NCBI GenBank assembly: GCA_964594635.1
Contig: CAZQMV010000002.1
Coordinates: 1 to 64,000 of the forward strand
Origin: Berkiella sp964594635
GTDB taxonomy: Bacteria > Pseudomonadota > Gammaproteobacteria > Berkiellales > Berkiellaceae
Length of the DNA: 64,000 nt
Reading direction: 5' to 3'
Shown here: piece after piece, positions 23,852 to 31,944 of the stretch
Numbering within the stretch: position 1 is the first letter of the stretch
Layout of the letters: each line of letters starts with the position of its first letter
The notes under the pieces: generated by a model
Told to the model about the DNA's origin: nothing
Databases searched by the model: none
What the model saw: only the letters and a program-made list of their open reading frames with translations
Made by a program: the position numbers and the translations under genes

Positions 23852-25663
23852 ATGAACATCGACATTACAAAAACACAGGTCGTGAATGAAGGCTTAGCCA
23901 TTCCCACCAAACTCAGCACCTTTGTTGTCATGTTTTTAAAAAGGCACCCTTTTACGCTGCTGATGTTTCTGTTGTTTGTGATTTTTGAAGCCTCCATTAA
24001 CCCAGTTAAAGCCTATTTACTCAAAGTGATTATCGATCGGGTGATGGCGGTCGGTAATCATCTCGATTTATTAGTAAATGCACTGTTGGTCCCGGTGCTG
24101 TTTTATGCCTGCATTCCGATGGCTATCAATGTGGGGTATACCGTATATCGAATTGGATCCCTGCGATTTTATCCAAAAATTAAATCAGATATTGCAGGTA
24201 CGATGCATCACTATTTATCACAGCATTCTTATCGCTATTTTGGTGAACATTTTTCGGGCAGTTTATCAAAGAAGATATTCGACTTAGTCACGGGTGTTGA
24301 ATCCTTGATCCAGATCCTTGTTCATAAAATCCTACCACCCGCTTTAGCTGTGTTGATTTCGTCTGCCATCTTGTATACCGTAAATCCATTTTTTTGCTTA
24401 ACGCTGTTAATTTGGGCGTTTGCTTATGTCGTTTTTGCTTATACGATGTCTAAAAAGTCTGAGCAACTCGCTTATGATTTGAGTGAAGCGGGTAACAGTA
24501 TGAATGGCAAGCTAGTTGATAGTATTGTCAATATTATGAGTGCCAAGCTATTTGCCAATGTAAAACATGAAGAGCAAGTCCTATTTAATTCCATTGATAA
24601 TTTGATGGCAAAAGACCGAGCACTGCAATGGTATTTGTTGAAATCTTACTTTAAGCAAGGACTATGGATTTTTCTGTTAGTGTCGGCAATGCTGGGTGGT
24701 TTAATCTATGGCAGATTGCATAACATGGTGACTATCGGTGATTTTGCTTTAATACTCACATTGTCATTTACTATTGCTGAAAGCATTTTTAACATGGGCG
24801 AAGAAATTCTACGCTTTGCAAAAGAAGCTGGTAATTGCCGTCAAGCGCTAAATATTATAGTTGAGCCCCATGAGATCCAAGATAAACCCAATGCAAATGA
24901 GCTAAAAGTCACACAAGGCAAAATTGTGTTTGATCAAGTTCAGTTTCAATACCAAGGTACCAATCCGCTCTTTGAAAATAAAACCGTGGCGATTGAACCT
25001 GGGCAGAAAGTCGGTTTAGTCGGGCATTCAGGAGGCGGAAAATCGACTTTTGTGAATTTAATATTACGCCTATTTGATGTGAACCAAGGCAGGATCTTGA
25101 TAGACGACCAAGATATTAAAGAAGTCACGCAAACTAGTTTACGCAGAAATATTGGCATGATTCCTCAAGATCCTTCATTATTTCATCGTTCGCTTTTGGA
25201 AAACATTCAATATGGGCGTGTTGATGCGACCTTCGATGAAGTCATTCATGCTGCTAAAAATGCGCATGCTGATGAATTTATAGCCAATTTAACACAAGGC
25301 TATGAGTCTTTGGTGGGTGAGAGAGGAGTTAAACTTTCAGGTGGGCAGCGCCAACGCATTGCGATTGCACGAGCTTTTCTAAAGAATGCACCGATATTAA
25401 TTTTAGATGAAGCGACCAGTCAGTTAGATTCGGTTACAGAACAATATATTCAAGAAAGCTTATGGGAGCTTATGCAAAATAAGACCACCATCGTGATTGC
25501 TCATCGCCTTTCAACATTATTGCACATGGATAGGATCTTAGTATTCGATAAAGGCAAAATTATTGAAGATGGCACTCATCAAGAGCTGCTAGCTAAAAAT
25601 GGCATGTATTCCATGCTTTGGAAAGCACAGGTAGGTGGCTTTTTATTGGATGAAGACGAATAG
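23852..25663 (+). CDS. ABC exporter, fused permease and ATPase (paralog 2)
   Basis: 603-aa half-transporter with an N-terminal membrane domain (about 1-330) and a C-terminal ATPase: Walker A GHSGGGKST, Q-loop MIPQDPSLFHRS, signature LSGGQRQRIAIARAF, Walker B ILILDEATSQLD and VIAHRLSTLLHMDRILVFDK. Most of the ATPase matches paralog 1 residue for residue, and the pattern of the membrane domain is also shared. No C39 peptidase. The pair flanks fabI and a relic of a third copy, so this is a small tandem family. The substrate is unknown; lipid A-type or drug export is possible. Confidence 0.9.
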   Translation: MNIDITKTQVVNEGLAIPTKLSTFVVMFLKRHPFTLLMFLLFVIFEASINPVKAYLLKVIIDRVMAVGNHLDLLVNALLVPVLFYACIPMAINVGYTVYRIGSLRFYPKIKSDIAGTMHHYLSQHSYRYFGEHFSGSLSKKIFDLVTGVESLIQILVHKILPPALAVLISSAILYTVNPFFCLTLLIWAFAYVVFAYTMSKKSEQLAYDLSEAGNSMNGKLVDSIVNIMSAKLFANVKHEEQVLFNSIDNLMAKDRALQWYLLKSYFKQGLWIFLLVSAMLGGLIYGRLHNMVTIGDFALILTLSFTIAESIFNMGEEILRFAKEAGNCRQALNIIVEPHEIQDKPNANELKVTQGKIVFDQVQFQYQGTNPLFENKTVAIEPGQKVGLVGHSGGGKSTFVNLILRLFDVNQGRILIDDQDIKEVTQTSLRRNIGMIPQDPSLFHRSLLENIQYGRVDATFDEVIHAAKNAHADEFIANLTQGYESLVGERGVKLSGGQRQRIAIARAFLKNAPILILDEATSQLDSVTEQYIQESLWELMQNKTTIVIAHRLSTLLHMDRILVFDKGKIIEDGTHQELLAKNGMYSMLWKAQVGGFLLDEDE

Positions 25664-25767
25664 AAATAAGGTAATCAAGCATTTATCTCTACCAGTTGCT
25701 GCTGCTACTGACAAAGCGAAGCTTTAATTGGTAATCTACCTGAAACGTACTTGATGAGTGAAATGGC

Positions 25768-27201
25768 ATGAATAAAAATTGGCGCTTTGAACACAGTTAT
25801 CTGGATCTGCCCAGTGAATTTTATTCACCCATCAGCTTGCAACCGGCAAGGGATCCCGAGCTGGTTATTGTCAATCAGTCATTAGCGGAAGAACTTGGGT
25901 TAGATATACGTGAAGAAGATAAAGACGCTTGGGTCAAGATCTTCAGTGGCAGCCTCTTGCCAGAAGGCGCTAAGCCAACCGCTTTAGCCTATGCAGGTCA
26001 CCAATTTGGTCATTTTACAATGTTGGGTGATGGTCGAGCACTTTGGTATGGCGAGCATATCACACCCGCGGGTTTGCGCCTTGATATTCAACTAAAAGGA
26101 TCGGGGCCCACTCCTTATGCAAGACGAGGAGATGGGCGTGCTGTCTTAGCGCCGATGTTAAGAGAATACATAGTCAGTGAAGCAATGCACGCTTTGGGGA
26201 TCCCAACCACGCGAAGTTTAGCTGTCACTAGCACAGGTGAAGCAGTGAACCGTGGCACAATACTGCCAGGAGCCGTTTTAACACGCGTGGCAGCTAGTCA
26301 TATTCGAGTAGGCACTTTTGAATTTGCTGCAACATTATCTAACCCACAAGCACTAAAACATTTGCTCGACTACACGGTGAAAAGGCATGTGCCAGAAGCA
26401 GTAAATGAAGCCAATCAAGCCCTCGCATTACTAGAATATGTCAAACAAAGCCAAGTGTCGTTGATTTGTGAATGGATGCGGATTGGGTTTATCCATGGGG
26501 TGATGAATACCGATAATATGGCGATTAGTGGGGAAACCATTGATTATGGTCCTTGCGCTTTTATGGATGAATATCATCCGCTCACTGTTTTTAGTTCAAT
26601 TGATCAGAATGGTCGTTATGCTTTTTTTAATCAGCCATTGATGGGTGCCTGGAATTTTGCACGCTTAACAGAATGTTTAATACCTTTGCTTGATATTGAT
26701 GAAACAAAAGCTTTGGCATTGGCAGAAGTTGAAGTCAATCACTTTTCAACATTGTTTCAAAAGAAGTGGCTAACGATGATGTGCGAAAAGTTAGGCATTA
26801 TCAATGAGGAAGAGGAAGATCACCTACTCATTCATGAGCTTTTAAAAATAATGCAAATGAAATCGCTTGATTATACGAATACATTTAGAGCGCTTGCTTT
26901 AGATAACATCCCGCTTGAGTTAAAAGAGTGGGCAGAGAATTGGCAGGCGCGTCGATTGCGCCAACCGCTGTCATTACAAGATAGTCTATTGCTGATGCAA
27001 AGGAAAAATCCAGCGTTCATACCGAGAAATCATCAAGTTGAAAAAGCGCTTAGCATGGCAACCCAGCAAGGGGATTTAACTTGGTTTAATCGCTGTTTAA
27101 CTGCTTATCAAAAACCCTATATTGACAACTCGCAATATGAAGATCTCACACAGCCGCCGACAGTGAAAGAAAGGGTGCTTGAAACTTTTTGTGGGACGTA
27201 A
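25768..27201 (+). CDS. selO: Protein adenylyltransferase SelO (YdiU/UPF0061)
   Basis: 477 aa, a pseudokinase-fold enzyme that transfers AMP from ATP to Ser/Thr/Tyr of redox-related proteins. Family landmarks are AYAGHQFGHFTMLGDGRALW, LDIQLKGSGPTPYARRGDGR, RTSLAVTSTGE-like RSLAVTSTGEAVNR, then HGVMNTDNMAI and DYGPCAFMDEYHP. It ends in ...VLETFCGT. The C-terminal Cys is retained near the end, as in bacterial SelO. Length is normal. Monocistronic; convergent with the kinase-like gene, 5 bp apart. Confidence 0.93.
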   Translation: MNKNWRFEHSYLDLPSEFYSPISLQPARDPELVIVNQSLAEELGLDIREEDKDAWVKIFSGSLLPEGAKPTALAYAGHQFGHFTMLGDGRALWYGEHITPAGLRLDIQLKGSGPTPYARRGDGRAVLAPMLREYIVSEAMHALGIPTTRSLAVTSTGEAVNRGTILPGAVLTRVAASHIRVGTFEFAATLSNPQALKHLLDYTVKRHVPEAVNEANQALALLEYVKQSQVSLICEWMRIGFIHGVMNTDNMAISGETIDYGPCAFMDEYHPLTVFSSIDQNGRYAFFNQPLMGAWNFARLTECLIPLLDIDETKALALAEVEVNHFSTLFQKKWLTMMCEKLGIINEEEEDHLLIHELLKIMQMKSLDYTNTFRALALDNIPLELKEWAENWQARRLRQPLSLQDSLLLMQRKNPAFIPRNHQVEKALSMATQQGDLTWFNRCLTAYQKPYIDNSQYEDLTQPPTVKERVLETFCGT

Positions 27202-27206
27202 TCCAA

Positions 27207-28151
27207 TTAACGAAGTTGAGTACGATTGCTTTTAAGCGGAGCACAAGTAGCACCTACTTTATCAATTGCGGCTTGTAAATTCGGTTTTAAATTGACCCAT
27301 GTAAAAAGATGTTGGTTTGCAATATTAAGCAAAGTATAATCAGTAATGATAGGGCTCAATACAGAAAAAAGCTTACGAATATCATAATGTTGATGATGAT
27401 TGCCAGTACCATCAATAGCAACTTCAGTGGCCTCGCCAAAATCAATCAAATGGACTTTGTGCGTTAAGGGATCAATGAGCACATTTTTCTCATGAATATC
27501 TCCATGATTAACATTGGCTGCAATAAATGTTTGCATGGTTAATAACATGGAATGTAAAATTTCTGCTTGTTCTTTACTTGAAAACACTTTTTTATGTTTT
27601 TTCACTAAGTGAAGAAAATCTTTTAGCTTTAATCCTTTGGCTAGAGGAGCGAATAAATATGATTTATGCGTTCCATGATTTGTTACTCGAAATTGCGCTC
27701 CTTTAAATAGGTTCAACTTCTCCAAGATCTTCATTTCGGCCAAAGCACGCTCTTCATTGTCTTTTACTATTTTTACGACACTCCATTCCAGCGTTTTCAG
27801 ATCCTGCACCATTTTGACGCGGCAAGTCGTACCTTTAGCAAGAGTTGAATGGATCGCGTAAAGATTGCCTGACTTATCTACAATGAAGGTATTACGCCGT
27901 TCCTCTTTCGAATAAAGAATATTCCCTGAATGTTGCAGCTTCTCACGTAAGCGAGATAATTCTTTGTGTGATAAAGCAGTGGATCTGCCTTGATGTTTGA
28001 TTGCTGAAATGAACAGGTAAGTTTTGTGTGAGGCGATAATGTCTTGCCAGTTCTTTTTGGTAGCTTCAGGGGATGATGTGCCATTAAATAAAGGAGTAAA
28101 GCTCGTGAATAGATTTTCTTTGGTTTCTTCAGTGAAATTGGCAGAGATCAT
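27207..28151 (-). CDS. Eukaryotic-type Ser/Thr kinase-like protein
   Basis: 314 aa. Kinase landmarks in order: a Gly-poor nucleotide loop (LAKGTTCRVKMV, about 104-115), Lys127 in WSVVKIVK, Glu139 in ALAEMKILEKL, catalytic loop HGDIHEKNVLID (216-227) with Asp218 and Asn223, and DFG (237-239) in VHLIDFGEAT. All core residues are present, so catalysis is likely. The N-terminal ~90 residues are not kinase. Without a membrane anchor it could be a cytosolic regulator or, as in several Legionella kinases, an injected effector. It ends 5 bp from selO; no operon partner. Confidence 0.75.
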   Translation of the reverse strand: MISANFTEETKENLFTSFTPLFNGTSSPEATKKNWQDIIASHKTYLFISAIKHQGRSTALSHKELSRLREKLQHSGNILYSKEERRNTFIVDKSGNLYAIHSTLAKGTTCRVKMVQDLKTLEWSVVKIVKDNEERALAEMKILEKLNLFKGAQFRVTNHGTHKSYLFAPLAKGLKLKDFLHLVKKHKKVFSSKEQAEILHSMLLTMQTFIAANVNHGDIHEKNVLIDPLTHKVHLIDFGEATEVAIDGTGNHHQHYDIRKLFSVLSPIITDYTLLNIANQHLFTWVNLKPNLQAAIDKVGATCAPLKSNRTQLR

Positions 28152-28228
28152 GAGAAAGGCGCTCTTGTCAAAATAATGAAGACATATTAAAGTAGTAGAT
28201 AGATCAAATCAAGTTGTGTGCTTACTTG

Positions 28229-28819
28229 TTATTCTAGTAATTCAATATCAAGGTGTTGCAATAAATTCATGGCCTCTGGCAAGGTAAATTTTGCGCGTTT
28301 TACCTCATTTTGAAAAATATTAATATCATAATTAATGGCTTCGGCAAAATTAGCTTCTGTTAGTATGGTTTTGCTAAATAAACTATGCGTAAAGTCAGTA
28401 TGGCTAAAATCGGCTTGGGTGAAGTCAGCATCTCTAAAATCGACATCATGTGCTTTACATTCCACCATTTTCATTTCTCGTAAACTAAGTCCAAGAAAAG
28501 AAGAATCATTTAAAATACACTGGTTAAATTGTAAAGGACAAACGAGTTTAATATTAGGCCAAGCCGCATTAGTCCAATGAATGCCAATCGCTTTACAGGC
28601 TTCAAAAAGTGTATCAAAAAACGAACATTTAGAAACGCTCATTAAACTCAAATTACAATTGATAAAGTGGCATTCATGGAATTTACATTTGATGAATTGT
28701 GTATGACTAAAATTGCAACCAGTAAAGATGCAATTATCAAATTCTGTGGCTTCAATGGCATTTCCAGAGCAATCGATTTCTTTAAAATACTCATTGATAT
28801 ACTCGTATTGATTTTTCAC
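28229..28819 (-). CDS. Pentapeptide-repeat protein, Qnr/McbG-like
   Basis: 196 aa with repeated five-residue turns of the form A(D/N)LxX: DCSGNAIEATEFDNCIFTGC, NFSHTQFIKCKFHECHFINC, then DVDFRDADFTQADFSHTDFT. These coil into a right-handed beta-helix that mimics DNA; Qnr and McbG members protect gyrase from quinolones or microcin B17. A break around residues 75-95 (AIGIHWTNAAWPNIK) resembles the Qnr layout, and the C-terminal helix (AMNLLQHLDIELLE) also fits. Function in drug protection is inference; other pentapeptide proteins have unrelated roles. Confidence 0.75.
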   Translation of the reverse strand: MKNQYEYINEYFKEIDCSGNAIEATEFDNCIFTGCNFSHTQFIKCKFHECHFINCNLSLMSVSKCSFFDTLFEACKAIGIHWTNAAWPNIKLVCPLQFNQCILNDSSFLGLSLREMKMVECKAHDVDFRDADFTQADFSHTDFTHSLFSKTILTEANFAEAINYDINIFQNEVKRAKFTLPEAMNLLQHLDIELLE

Positions 28820-28987
28820 GCTGCGTCCAATCTATCAAAAATAGTTATGATCATGCAGCCAAGTTAGCACGACACTCAAAAAATGTCATGTATTTCCTGA
28901 GATATTTTGTTTTTCAGTCTATTATTTTATGCCACACAATCATCCTGTTATATACTGCCTGCCAATGTTGTTATTTTTGAGGTTTTT

Positions 28988-30208
28988 ATGCTAGATTTTC
29001 GCTCTCCTTTTTTAGAGGCCATGAACCAAGTCGATGCAGCTAAAATTGCAGGACATTTAATTTATCCTGGAAAATATGTCACTAAATATAAAGGTGAGCC
29101 AGATATGAATTCGGTCTTAATGGGAAAAACTACACATCCGTCTTTTGAACAACTACCACAAGGACAAATGCTTTATCGCATCAAGCCGGGTGTGAGTGCT
29201 TCAGAAGCAATCGAAAGTTTATTAACTTCACATGAAACCGTAATAGAGTGCGGTGTTGCATTAGCCATTACCTATAATTTAGTTGTGTTGCACATGATGG
29301 AAAAACATCATGGCCGTGATGCAGGTAAAAAACGTTTTGATCGCTTATTTGGCGAAAAGGACAAAGAAACACCAACTCATCGTCGGTTAGTCATTTCAGT
29401 TTTTAGTGTCGTGATGGGTACACAACCATATTCACATTTAGATTTAATGCCTGTACAACCGTTATCCTTTTTTATTGACCAGCGAGGTTTAGAGAGTAAA
29501 GGGCAACTAGCAAAAGAAGCTAATGTAGGGACACAAATCATTTTCCAAGGTGATCCAAACTATGTTCGTATTCATCCAGCGGGAGTCCATGGTGCATATA
29601 ATTGCGTTGTCACTTCTTTGTCCCCTTTAAAAGTTCGTTCACCGGATGTTGCGGGTAAAGAGATCACAGAAGAAGATATTTACCCAATCCATATAAAAGC
29701 CTATAGTAAAGCACCTTCATATCAATCGATGAGTATGTATGAGCCGGGGTTCTTAGCAAGTCGTGAATTAAATGAACTCATTGCAAAAGGAACCCAAGAA
29801 AGCAAAATCCCTGGCTTTGCACCAGTTATGTTTAAGATCAATGAAGAAAAATGTAGACAGTTGATCACGATGGATATTGAAAAGATGGTAGAAATCCTAG
29901 ATAGATACCTAATTGAAACCAAATTACGATGTTTGCAAGACAAGTTATTACATGTACCTGATATGGAATTGATGGATAAATTGTTCAACGACTTATCGAT
30001 AACACCTGCCAAGTCACAAACACCAAAAGAAAAACCGAGCATGCCAGAGTTTGCAGATCTGAAAGGTCTAGTAGGCGCATTCGTCTCAAAACCTGCTGTT
30101 GACGTTCCTACAACCGAAGTTTATGCCGGTCTTAAAGGGTTAGCTGGGGCATTTGTATCTGCAAAGCCAGCTCCTGCAGCGGCTGGAAGAAAAATTGCTA
30201 AGCATTGA
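28988..30208 (+). CDS. Transglutaminase-like protein, putative effector
   Basis: 406 aa from ATG 28988 (TGAGG ribosome site, 5 nt); an upstream frame start at 28907 is unlikely. The segment ETVIECGVALAITYNLVVLH resembles the catalytic-Cys helix of the Tgl (spore-coat glutamine transglutaminase) family. GTQIIFQGDPNYVRIHPAGV then HGAYNCVV resembles that family's Asn-Pro-x-Tyr and Gly-Glu-Asn strand. I infer a Cys-dependent transglutaminase or related NlpC-like fold. The C-terminal 70 residues hold two copies of a LKGL(V/A)GAFVS motif and a basic, Ala-rich end (AAAGRKIAKH), possibly a secretion or targeting signal. The match is by eye only. Confidence 0.5.
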   Translation: MLDFRSPFLEAMNQVDAAKIAGHLIYPGKYVTKYKGEPDMNSVLMGKTTHPSFEQLPQGQMLYRIKPGVSASEAIESLLTSHETVIECGVALAITYNLVVLHMMEKHHGRDAGKKRFDRLFGEKDKETPTHRRLVISVFSVVMGTQPYSHLDLMPVQPLSFFIDQRGLESKGQLAKEANVGTQIIFQGDPNYVRIHPAGVHGAYNCVVTSLSPLKVRSPDVAGKEITEEDIYPIHIKAYSKAPSYQSMSMYEPGFLASRELNELIAKGTQESKIPGFAPVMFKINEEKCRQLITMDIEKMVEILDRYLIETKLRCLQDKLLHVPDMELMDKLFNDLSITPAKSQTPKEKPSMPEFADLKGLVGAFVSKPAVDVPTTEVYAGLKGLAGAFVSAKPAPAAAGRKIAKH

Positions 30209-30279
30209 CAGCAACATGAAGAATAGCAGAAGATGACATCACTCAAATAACTTATTGTGCCGTCATTGAAGGAGAGCTT

Positions 30280-30513
30280 ATGAAAACATTAACGGAAAAC
30301 CAACTCAATCAGGTTGCTGGTGGAAGATGTGAAGAATCTTACGAGGCTGATGTGCCGCTTAATTATATTCCAATTATTGCTGAGCATCTAAAATTGCTTA
30401 ATAAAGGTAAATTTAATGCCAATGAAATGATCCAAGCATTAAATGATGCAGGTCTTGATACGAGCAAGGTTAATGTTAAAGTGGGCGTACTCTGCTACCC
30501 AACACATTATTAA
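30280..30513 (+). CDS. Double-glycine-leader peptide
   Basis: 77 aa with a strong ribosome site (AAGGAGA, 4 nt). The start MKTLTENQLNQVAGG is a textbook double-glycine leader, as in class II bacteriocins and microcins, cut by C39 peptidase exporters. The 62-residue core has two Cys, near its ends (GRCEESY and VLCYPTHY), which could form a disulfide, and a charged, helical middle (IIAEHLKLLNKGKFNANEMI). No C39 exporter or immunity gene is adjacent; the window's ABC exporters lack C39. It could be exported in trans, or use the leader for another purpose. Confidence 0.65.
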   Translation: MKTLTENQLNQVAGGRCEESYEADVPLNYIPIIAEHLKLLNKGKFNANEMIQALNDAGLDTSKVNVKVGVLCYPTHY

Positions 30514-30702
30514 AACTAAACAATACAACGGTTATTGTGAAAGTTGGCAATAGCGGCATTGAACCAAGCTCTGCCAATCAGTCTAACGCGTCGTCATCAA
30601 CCCACAAATTGGAAATTAAATCAGTCGCTCATTCTAATTGATCTATACTAAGTGTGGATGAGTCTACATTGGACTTACACCATTATTCTTAGGTAGATAA
30701 CT

Positions 30703-31929
30703 ATGAATGGTAATCAAAAGTTTCTATGGTTTGCTTCGGTGGTGATAGTGACTGGAGTGGGTTTGGCGTGGGCTAACATAAAAGACGATACAACCAAACA
30801 AACTAACGCAAAAGCACATAATGAAGCTAAGCATGAACACGCAGAAGGTGAAGCTTCGCATCATGAAGACATGATCGTTGTGCTAACACCTGCACAAATT
30901 AAAAAATATGACATTCAAACTTTTACAATTGATCAAGGTGATTTTCAACAAAAATTATCGTTCCCGAGTGAAGTGACATTGAATGAAAATAAAGTCACTC
31001 ATATCGTGGCATTGGTTCCAGGCGTTGTTAAAGATATTTATAAAAATCTTGGCGAAGCGGTAAAACCCAATGAACGTTTGGTTTCTATCCAAAGTAGAGA
31101 AATGGCTGAAGCTAAGGCTGCTTACCTAGCTGCATTCAAAGATCTTGAACTCAAAATGGATCTGTTCAAGCGCGAAGAAAAACTTTGGGACATGAAGGTG
31201 AAAGCTGAAATTGAGTATATTAAAGTTAAAAATATTTTGGAAACAGCTAAAATCCAGCTAGAGCAAACCCGACAGAAGCTACTGGCTTTGGGCATGACCG
31301 AGAAAGAAATTACCCAATTGCCAAATGAAAAAGGGCCTTTGAATCTCTATTATATTGATTCGCCTATTGATGGCGTTGTTATTGAAAGACATCTTACTCG
31401 CGGCGAAGTGATCGACAAAGATAAACAAATTTATGTATTGGCAAATTTAGATACGGTGTGGGTAACGCTAGCAGTGGGCGCAAAAGATTTGCGTAAAATC
31501 CGCAAAGGCCAAAAAGTGACTATTTCTTCAAATAATGACGAAGTCGTTGCCACTTCAGAGATCATGTATGTAAGCCCGATGATTAATGAAGAAAGTAGAA
31601 GTGGTAAAGCCATTGTAGAATTAGATAATGTGAATAATAAATGGCATCCAGGCGATTTTGTTAAAACTGAAATAGTGATTGCAAGTGACAAAGCTGATGT
31701 TAACTTAACTATTCCTGTTAGTGCAATTCAAAAAATAAATGGTGAACCGTATGCTTTTGTTCGCAATGATCAAGGGTTTATCGCCAAAAAATTGGCAATG
31801 AAAGCGTCTAAAAATAATGACTATATACAAGTTGAAAGCGGACTTACAATGGGTGATGAAATAGCAGTGACAAATACATTTTTACTTAAAGCGGAACTAG
31901 GAAAGAGCGAAGCAGAGCATTCGCATTAA
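30703..31929 (+). CDS. czcB: Heavy-metal RND efflux, periplasmic adaptor (CzcB/CusB-like)
   Basis: 408 aa. An N-terminal membrane anchor (FLWFASVVIVTGVGLAW) precedes a His-rich linker (HNEAKHEHAEGEASHHEDM), which may bind metal. Then come the beta-barrel and lipoyl halves (VPGVVKDIYKNLGEAVKPNE and SPIDGVVIERHLTRGEVIDK) around a helical hairpin (AEAKAAYLAAFKDLELKMDL). The C-terminus ends with another His pair. It links the inner-membrane pump to an outer-membrane channel. It starts an operon with the pump gene 15 bp downstream. No outer-membrane CzcC partner is present here. Confidence 0.9.
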   Translation: MNGNQKFLWFASVVIVTGVGLAWANIKDDTTKQTNAKAHNEAKHEHAEGEASHHEDMIVVLTPAQIKKYDIQTFTIDQGDFQQKLSFPSEVTLNENKVTHIVALVPGVVKDIYKNLGEAVKPNERLVSIQSREMAEAKAAYLAAFKDLELKMDLFKREEKLWDMKVKAEIEYIKVKNILETAKIQLEQTRQKLLALGMTEKEITQLPNEKGPLNLYYIDSPIDGVVIERHLTRGEVIDKDKQIYVLANLDTVWVTLAVGAKDLRKIRKGQKVTISSNNDEVVATSEIMYVSPMINEESRSGKAIVELDNVNNKWHPGDFVKTEIVIASDKADVNLTIPVSAIQKINGEPYAFVRNDQGFIAKKLAMKASKNNDYIQVESGLTMGDEIAVTNTFLLKAELGKSEAEHSH

Positions 31930-31944
31930 ACTGGGATTGCATCT

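Noticed and set aside
20057..25663. ABC exporters as double-glycine peptide exporters
   Set aside because: Neither has an N-terminal C39 peptidase domain, and neither adjoins a peptide gene.
30514..30702. Possible second peptide after the GG-leader gene
   Set aside because: A 45-codon frame reads TTVIVKVGNSGIEPSSANQ but has no ATG and no ribosome site; a GTG start is unconvincing.
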